DNA of 64,000 nt, taken from Dipteris shenzhenensis. Lineage: Eukaryota > Polypodiophyta > Polypodiopsida > Gleicheniales. The stretch is from assembly GCA_047967505.1 (NCBI GenBank), contig CM106538.1; one strand, 5' to 3'. Position 1 is the stretch's first letter. The number at the start of each line of letters is the position of its first letter. The position numbers and the translations under genes were made by a program. The notes below the pieces were generated by a model, which saw only the letters and a program-made list of their open reading frames with translations, was not told the DNA's origin and ran no database searches. Shown one piece after another: positions 57,000 to 64,000 of this stretch.

Positions 57000-58730
57000 C
57001 GTCATATAGGCCACTCTAAACCCTCACCTTATGGGAAAATTGATGGTTTAGGTGCAAGCCCTCCACAAGATCATAGCTTAAGTGTTAACATTGGGCAAAA
57101 ATGCCAAAATTGTGACATGGCTTGGTAGGATGCTTGGTTCCATTACGGCACCAAGTCCAACTACCAACTACGGACCGTATAGGCCTGAAGGCTTACCCTA
57201 TGGAAGAATTACAGCCTTAGGGTGCAAAATACCATACATGAGACCATAGGGTAAGGCCTTGAAGGAGGAAAATTGCTTCTATGACACATTAACCAAATCA
57301 TAAGGACCTATGTTCATGAGAGCATAAAGATTAAAGTATAGGCCCTTATGATTGGTCTTGTAGGCACTTCGGTAGACCCTTATGACAGGTCCTACAGGCC
57401 CTTATGATTGGTCCTATGATAGGTCCTATAGGTCCTTATGATTGGTCTTATAGGCCACTATAAACCCTAACCTTATGGGAAGATTTATGGTCTATGTGCA
57501 AGCCCTATGCAACATCATAGGTTGAGTCTTAAAATTGGGTAAAAGGGCTACAATTGCAAAGTGGCTAGGATGCTTGCTTCCATCATGGCACCAAGTCCAA
57601 GTACCAACTAGGGAGGCCTCTCTAAAGCCTTACTTCAAGAAAAATTACAGTCTCAGAATGCAGAGGGTAAGGCCTTGAAGTGGTATAACTATGACACGGC
57701 CTCATAGGTCCTTGGTCACTATAGGTCTACCAAGCTCACTACCAAAAGGGCCCTTACCCTATAGAAAAATTATTGGTTAAATGTTCAAGACCATGGGATT
57801 ACATTGGGAAAAAAGGGTTCGAATTGCATGGGGCCCTTGTAGGATGCTCGGCCTAAAGCCAACTACTAATTAGGACCCACTTGTGCGCGCCTCATACCCT
57901 ACTCAAAACCATAGGGTAAGGGTTTAAATTGAAAAAAAGGATTCAATTGCAATATGGCCTTGTAAAATACTTTGGCCCATCTTTTGCTAGAGCCTGACCA
58001 AGCCCACTACCAACTATGGACCCTATAGGGCTGTCTAAACCCTTAGCCTAAGTAAAAAGAAATTTACAAGTGCATGATGCGAACCTATATAGAATCTTAG
58101 GGTAAGGTTTTAAAGTGGTCATCATGAGCTAGACCCCTAACACGCCTAGTGCAAAGTGGGAACCCTCTAGGCCTCTCTAAACTCTTGCCTATTGAAAAAT
58201 TATTACTTCATAGCACGAGACTATAGGGTAAGGGTTTAAAGTAAGTAAAAGGGTTTCAGGGTTTCTTGGTCCCATCATGGCCTAGATTCCTACAAACCAC
58301 AATGCTTGTGGGAAGCATACCATTGCCTTATGAAAACATTGTCAATCAAAGCCTATACTAGAACTAGATTTCCACCAAGCTCATAAGGTTAAAAGGTTCC
58401 AAGTATGATTATACCTTAGACGATGCTCTTTCCATCATGGCCTAGAGGCCCAATAAGCCCACTATCCAAGGGAATGTGATACCCTATGGGAAATTGGCTC
58501 AAGTTACAAACACTCCATAGGTAAGGGTTTGACATGGGTATATAAGGGCTTTAATGGAAATGAGATGCTTAGTCCCATTATGGGCTACATTTACACCATG
58601 CCACTTAGTTGATCAAGCCCATAAGGTAAATAAAGGTTGAAAGTGGTAAAAAGGTTTCCAATTGGTTCAGATTACAAACCCTATAAAGATTGAAAGTGGT
58701 AAAAATGTTTCCAATTGGTTGGACATTCTT
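57000..58730. repeat. Ancient degenerate satellite, at least six units
   Basis: The word AGGGTAAGG or a close variant recurs near 57250, 57665, 57915, 58100, 58232 and 58522. Around it are CCCTAT-GAAAAATTA, AAAAGGGTTTCAATTGCAA, ATGCTTGGTCCCATCATGGC and ACCAAGCCCACTACCAACTA in a fairly constant order. The spacing ranges from about 130 to 400 bp owing to indels. Units carry the complementary words CTTACCCTAT and ATAGGGTAAG, so each can fold. Divergence between units is high. Confidence 0.7.
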
Positions 58731-60798
58731 CATTTGGGAGCCACATGTCAATTGACGCTACTAATCTTTGAGAGTGCCTATATATAGTTAATGTTTTTGG
58801 GTCGTTGGGGCATTCTCTACATGTATGCAAATATAGCTCCCCATTGCATTCCATGAAGGGGATAGGAGGAGAAGAGACCTACTAGGAGAGGCACAAGCCT
58901 AGCACAAAACACAAATGTTGGTTGCAAGCTGATAATGTAAAACTCATGGCCATTTTAAGACTATCATAACATACCTTGATCCAAATCATGGATAAATGGA
59001 ACTTGCAACCATGTACATCTGCCACCGATGCCACCCTCAATGAGAGTTTTTCACCTATGCACCTTCAGGCCACCTTCCTAAATCCATCAATCTAGGTTTG
59101 TCTTGACACATGGAATTTTGCACTCCATGCAAGTGTGCCACTTTAGTCACTAAAAGCCAAGGCATTTATACATACTCAAATACTTAAATGGAGGTATTAA
59201 TGCCACCTTCAAGACATTGATCAAGTGTTACCACTCGATACCTAAGGCTAGTTATATGGCCACTACTTTGTCTATGTTCCCTTAGCTTACAACCACCCAA
59301 ACCACTAGGATCATTTGTTGCCAACTTTTCCACCAACTTGATGTTCATGCCAACTCCTTAAAGGCATCAAATATTGGAGCACAAGTTTAAATGAAAGTAG
59401 TAGGGTTTGAGGGCTCTTCCAATGCAGACAGAGCTTTCCTACGAACTCCCACTAGGCATCAAATGCAAGATTAAATGAATATAGGGTCTAGTTGTTGTCT
59501 TTCCGCTCCACAAACCATCATAATGATGATTGGACCCATCATGATCTATTTTCTCAAGAAGAGAGAGTGGTGGGGAGAGGGGGTAAAAAGGCACAAGAAG
59601 GGCCTTAGCTACATGGCAGTATCTACATAGTCGAGAGCAACTTTCATCATCTTAGAGAGACACTCTTTCTTTTGTACAAAAATAAATGAGTCAAAGAGAA
59701 TAGGAGGGTGGTGGATCCCCCCAAAAAAAAGCTGGAGCGCACTTTTTTGGGGCAAAAGAAAAGGTGAATTATATTAAAAGAAACAATACAATAAAGAAAA
59801 GAACAATTTCACAAGCTAGGAACATGTTTACATGGCTTTGCTTTGAGACTTTGCTACCAAAGCCCCGTCCTTTTTAGCATAAAAGGAAATTAGATCTAGA
59901 ACTTCTGTACTCATCAGAAGGAATGTGGACTACATGAAAAACTGAGCAATTCCTTGTTTTCCATATAAGTTGCAGTCAATGCCCACTCAGATTAATTGCC
60001 ATCCTTAGGTTGAGAATCATTTGTCTCTAAGCATAAAAATAGCTGAAGTACATTCAATCATCTTTAACCTATTAACCACGAACTCCCAAAAAAAAAAGAG
60101 ATGACACATGGCAACTTGGAGGAGAAGAGCCTACCACGTGTCACAAAGGAGCTCTTGGATGGAGGCTTGGAGGGGGGAGGAGGTGGAAAGACAAGAGGCA
60201 GCTTTACGGGCAAGGAGAAGATAGAAGGTCAATGGAATGGAGGAGATGGAAGGTCACCTTTGAGAGGTAGGAGATGGAAGATTGATCTCTCTATTCTTTA
60301 AGGAGAGGTTCTCAAATGGAGGAATTGTAGAGGTTCGGGAGTTGGAAAAGGGAGCTTCGGAGAAGTTCAGGGAAGGTAGATAGAGGTTCAGAGTGAGTGT
60401 TCCAAGCAGCATTGAATAGTGACGTGTGGTAGACATCTAGCCCAAACATACAATTAGAGTTGCATAGACCTACAATTATAGGCTTTACGTTGATGTGGTG
60501 CTACGTGCGAGATTGTGAGAGCGATGATCATAACCAAGACGACATCAAAACAAATGCACAAAGACCCAAAGGCCCACTAGAGACTGCACACACAAGAAAC
60601 TACGCACTGCACAATCACAACAAAAGAGTAAAGACCCAGAGGCTGCTAGAGCCAAAAAGCAAACTAACGGAGGTTAGAGGCGCAAGTGTAGGGTCAGAGC
60701 TCCACGTGCAAGGGCAAAGGCAGCAAATGCAAGGATGACTACAACAAACACTGGCCGACCAAAACACATTATAAAATATATTGTATAGTATGCTATGT
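58731..60798. other. No gene recognised
   Basis: AT-rich DNA with short open frames. A T-run at 59742-59747 followed by GGGGCAAAAGAAAAGGTGAA recalls the minus-strand 3' ends of the LINEs, but no coding part follows. Confidence 0.4.
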
Positions 60799-60818
60799 TA
60801 TTTATTTATTTATTTATT

Positions 60819-60851
<33 letters not shown>
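60799..60851. repeat. (ATTT)n followed by (AG)n
   Basis: About five ATTT units run straight into about 16 GA units. Confidence 0.95.
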
Positions 60852-60852
<1 letters not shown>

Positions 60853-61039
60853 CAACAAGGCAATAAAGCAAGGTTTTTTTAAATTTATTGATGTTTTTAA
60901 AATTTGAACTATCACAATTAAGTATGTTGCGCATTGTGAGGCCTCTAAAAGATGGCTAAAACTCATGTAATCAGAGGGGCTAAAACCGAAGGTTGATAAT
61001 GCACAGATTGCAGAATGGTCGCATTGCCACATCAATGTG

Positions 61040-61390
61040 CCATGTGTCACCAAGTTTGAGAGAGAGAGAGAGAGAGAGAGAGAATATCCATTGGATTGTG
61101 ATCAAAGAACATCAAAGCTTTACAACTACCAGAGAGAGATTCGAGCCAAAGTTTTGGAAGAATGTCATGCTCCTCCTTATGTATGCAGGGCATCGAGGTA
61201 TTTTGTCTACTACACATGCCATTGAGAATATTTCTTTTGGCCAGGGACGCGGAAAGACATTCACAAGTTTGTAACTGAATGTCTAACGTGCCAAACGGTA
61301 AAGTATGACAAGCACAAGACCCTAGGACTTCTCATGCCACTGCCCATACCGCAGGGACCATGGGAAAGTATTACACCAGTCATAGCCGGA
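61040..61390 (+). pseudogene. Ty3/gypsy integrase zinc-domain fragment
   Basis: In shifting frames the plus strand gives LEECHAPPYVCRASRYF or, one frame over, MYAGHRGILSTTHAIENI (near 61180-61235), then TECLTCQTVKYDKHKTLG and LLMPLPIPQGPWES (61275-61370). This is the H-GH-G...C--C zinc region and linker of gypsy integrase. The catalytic core is not recognisable after 61390. A (GA)n run at 61057-61082 lies at its start. Confidence 0.78.
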
Positions 61391-62519
61391 GCAGGCTACT
61401 CATCCTTTTCAAACAAAGACCTCTCATTGACTTAAAGCCTCGATATCCTGGACAAGTCTTACTGGATCCTGTCAAAATCAATAGATATCTAGGTAGAGCC
61501 ATGGGACTAAACTGACGGCAATAATCCAAATTCAATCGAGTCCACAGGCTTTGAAAAAGCACCTCAATTTGCCAACAGGCCAGCTCACATACCTGCTCAC
61601 ATAAAGGTCACGTTTGCCTGAGTCCCAGACTCTCTCCCCCCCTCCTTATCAGACTATAAATACATTGAGCCCCCAGGATCCACATACCTTGACAAAACCA
61701 ATCCATGCACTGTCCAAGAAATCTACAAAAGCAATGCTTTTGGTGTGCAGCCCTGTTAGCACAATCATTCATAGTCAAGTACCAGCTTTTACTGACATTC
61801 TTAACAATGCCCCACTCGTGTTCTCATCCAGGGCTTTGAAAGATTCCAAGAGAATGAAGATGATATACCATTCACTCCAAAATCTTCACAACCTTACCCA
61901 TATCATGGTTCTAGATAAGCAGCCAGTGTTTTGACCGTCTAGAGGACACCAGACAGAGCCAAGATAGTTCTCAAATATGTAGATGTCATTACTCTATGGT
62001 GTAAGATTGTCACAAAGCATTTCTTTCGCAAATATAATCATAGACTACAAGATGCAGAAGTATCCACAGCCCCCTTTGCATGTCTGAATACAATTTCATA
62101 AAAAATAAAAGTCACCCAAGGTTGCAATTTATCCCACCGGCAAGGACTGGTTATGATGGCATTCCCACCAGTGCCAATTCCAGGAGTGGGTGTAAACAGC
62201 AGGCACTGAAACATGCCCAGCTACACACTCTCAAATATTGGAAAACTTAAACTCCGATAAAAAAGCTAGGGAAGCTTTTGAGGCAACCCCACATCATCGT
62301 ACATATACGTGTACATACATCCCCATACAACATTCAGGATTATAAACTAGAGTTCACAGCAGCAGAGCCACTGACCTCATTGACTGCCTCCGGGTAAGGC
62401 ATTCAGAGGCACCCTCATGAGTCCAGAAAAATGGAATATACATGTACCTTCATACTAGAATACATCCAAGCTCACAAATTAAAACATTTGTGAAAAAAGA
62501 GTAGTTTTACTTAACTCAT
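61391..62519. other. No gene recognised
   Basis: Possibly further decayed gypsy sequence, but no domain could be confirmed in any frame. Confidence 0.4.
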
Positions 62520-62524
62520 TTCTT

Positions 62525-62679
62525 GTCTAACGCTCAAGTTCTCATCAGTACCCAACCACAAGCTTCCATCCAAATTTTGAAAGATTCCAAAACTAAGCTT
62601 TGAAACCACAACCAAACAACACACTTTGATAGCAAAAAGGAAGAAACAAAGCAGAAAATAAGAATTAAAACGGGAAGGG

Positions 62680-62726
<47 letters not shown>

Positions 62727-62935
62727 CTCATTTACTCATAATTTTGACTAACGCTCAAGTTCTCATCAGTACCCAATCACAAGCTTCCATCCAGATTTTG
62801 AAAGATTCCAAAACTAAGCTTTGAAACCACAACCAAACAACACACTTTGATAGCAAAAAGGAAGAAACAAAGCAGAAAATAAGAATTAAAAAGGGAAGGG
62901 GAGGGGGGGGGGAGAGAGAGAGAGAGAGAGAGATT
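62525..62935. repeat. Tandem duplication of about 223 bp, each copy ending in (AG)n
   Basis: The unit starting CTAACGCTCAAGTTCTCATC occurs at about 62526 and 62749. Both copies continue almost identically through GAAACAAAGCAGAAAATAAG and end in AG runs (62683-62721 and 62912-62934). The near identity shows a recent event. Apparent minus-strand open frames across both copies are duplicates of one another. Confidence 0.93.
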
Positions 62936-63429
62936 TGGTTAAATTTCATCAAGGAAAAAAAAGGGAAGAAGATAAAAAGAAACAACAGCTCATGTGCTAA
63001 CACAAGGGAACGAAGGTCAAAATGAAACACCAACGCAAGCACAAGTATTATCATTGTTTTTTAACTAGTTCGTTTTTTATTTCAATTGGAATGCCGACTT
63101 AAGCACCCTGAACGAATAAGACATACAAAAGATGGCATGTCAAAGGTAGCACCTCGAGAAAACCGTCATCAGCGTCGGAATAAAAACGCGCATTAGTGCA
63201 CGCTTTGAAATCTTACACAGAGACTCAGAATGCGTTGAAATATACAATTAAAAAAATATAGAAAATAAAAACCCTGAGACCAAGAAATGACATTTCGCAT
63301 TAAAGATAACACAAACAGTGTCTCTCCGGAACAGACATGCTCAGAGATGCCCAATGTCTACAAGAAAACTGTTGCCACAAACTCAAAATCTTTAGAAACC
63401 AAATCTCTCCGACTCTCCGAGAGTACAGT
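62936..63429 (-). other. Probable 3' UTR and downstream flank of eL21
   Basis: The 150 bases after the stop on the minus strand are non-coding, with T/A-rich stretches near 63245-63275 where polyadenylation could occur. No exact AATAAA on the coding strand was confirmed. Confidence 0.4.
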
Positions 63430-64000
63430 TTAGTATCCTCCTTTAAGATCGTTAACCACATCGTAAGGAATAGGAGTCACAGTCTCCAGAGTAGCGCCTT
63501 CAACGATGAAACCAGGCTTGGGGCCTTCAGGCTGCCTCTTTGTGGATATCTTCTCGCCCTTGGCTTTGGCCTCAGCCTTCAATAAATCGTTTTTCTTAAT
63601 CCTCGCAAGGAGATCTTCCCTACAGCGAGAAGGTTGCACATGTTCGATCCTCACATGAATCCTCTTCTTCACAATCCTATTGCTGACCTGCAGTACAAAT
63701 AGTCATGCACAGAATTCTATGAGAAGGGCTCAGAAAACCTCACATGTAGAGCTCTGCTACGGTGAGAAACAATGTACCAAGGCACCTGTTTGTTCATCTC
63801 CACGCCTACAGCTCGTTTAGTAACATTCCAGATAACGCCAGTGCGGCCGTGATAGAACTTATGCGGCATACCCTTGTGGACAGCGCCATTGACCTTTATA
63901 TCGACATAGTCACCGATTCGGTAGGTACGAAGGTAAGTGGACAAGGGGATGTAACCTTTACGACGGAAGGGGCGAGAGAAGAGGTCACGGGTGCGAGATC
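63430..64000 (-). CDS. RPL21: 60S ribosomal protein eL21, C-terminal two exons (5' end off the window)
   Basis: eL21 is a structural protein of the cytosolic large ribosomal subunit. The upstream exon (64000-63786) encodes [39 protein letters not shown] and [20 protein letters not shown] up to MNKQ, then a GTGCCT donor. A 98-bp intron (63785-63688) ends with CTGCAG. The last exon (63687-63430) encodes [34 protein letters not shown] and the invariant end [15 protein letters not shown]. Joining keeps the frame and the family length; only about eight N-terminal residues are missing beyond the right edge. No disruptions are seen, so this is very likely a working gene. Confidence 0.97.

Noticed and set aside
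57400-57470. AAACCCTAACC-like words suggesting interstitial telomere repeat
   Set aside because: No tandem TTTAGGG/CCCTAAA run is present; the words belong to the degenerate satellite units.
62534-63054. Two minus-strand frames with the same hydrophobic peptide
   Set aside because: They are copies created by the 223-bp tandem duplication and run through the AG tract; no evidence of coding.

Overview
This is nuclear DNA from a land plant with a large, repeat-rich genome. The evidence is a plant-type eL21 ribosomal protein gene with a short intron, a plant A-type cytochrome P450, the first part of a shaggy/GSK3-like kinase, and Ty3/gypsy chromovirus, Ty1/copia, L1-type LINE and ZNF862-like hAT elements, all set in AT-rich DNA. 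An unusual reverse-transcriptase family that I associate mainly with algae and other early-branching eukaryotes occurs at two loci. That makes a seed-free plant (fern or bryophyte grade) or a gymnosperm more likely than a flowering plant, but the species cannot be fixed from the sequence.

Layout. 1-2.7 kb: 3' part of a Ty3/gypsy chromovirus (RT end, RNase H, intact integrase plus chromodomain, start of the 3' LTR). 2.7-15.0 kb: a head-to-tail stack on the minus strand made of an orphan LINE leader (C), LINE A (decayed) and LINE B (ORF1 intact). Each leader is full of CTGTACGG/CCGTACAG motifs, and (CA)n tracts lie at the junctions. 15.3-15.9 kb: the last three coding exons of a host gene with a GOLD-like C-terminus. 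19.8-22.6 kb: a giant foldback element with homopurine and homopyrimidine arms. 26.4 kb: a perfect 94-bp palindrome. 27.8-29.3 kb: an intact, intronless P450. 30.2-32.5 kb and 50.8-54.1 kb: two decayed members of the unusual RT family. 34.0-36.4 kb: a decayed hAT transposase, followed by a tandem array of about 280 bp period (36.6-37.6 kb). 38.1-38.4 kb: one GSK3 exon without its kinase exons. 39.6-39.9 and 61.1-61.4 kb: gypsy scraps. 42.6-46.8 kb: a truncated copia element whose integrase segment is triplicated in tandem. 57.0-58.7 kb: an ancient degenerate satellite. 63.4-64.0 kb: eL21, running off the right edge.

How it fits together. Likely functional host genes are the P450, eL21 and probably the GOLD-like gene, whose upstream exons must lie left of the LINE/gypsy stack or be lost. 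Almost everything else is layered transposon debris, and the layering can be read. In the LINE stack the outer copy (B) keeps an intact ORF1 while the inner copy (A) has lost its endonuclease motif and an RT catalytic aspartate, as expected if each copy landed in the leader of the previous one. The most unusual signals are the GTAC-motif LINE leaders with microsatellite junctions, the foldback element, and the RT family with its conserved upstream segment.
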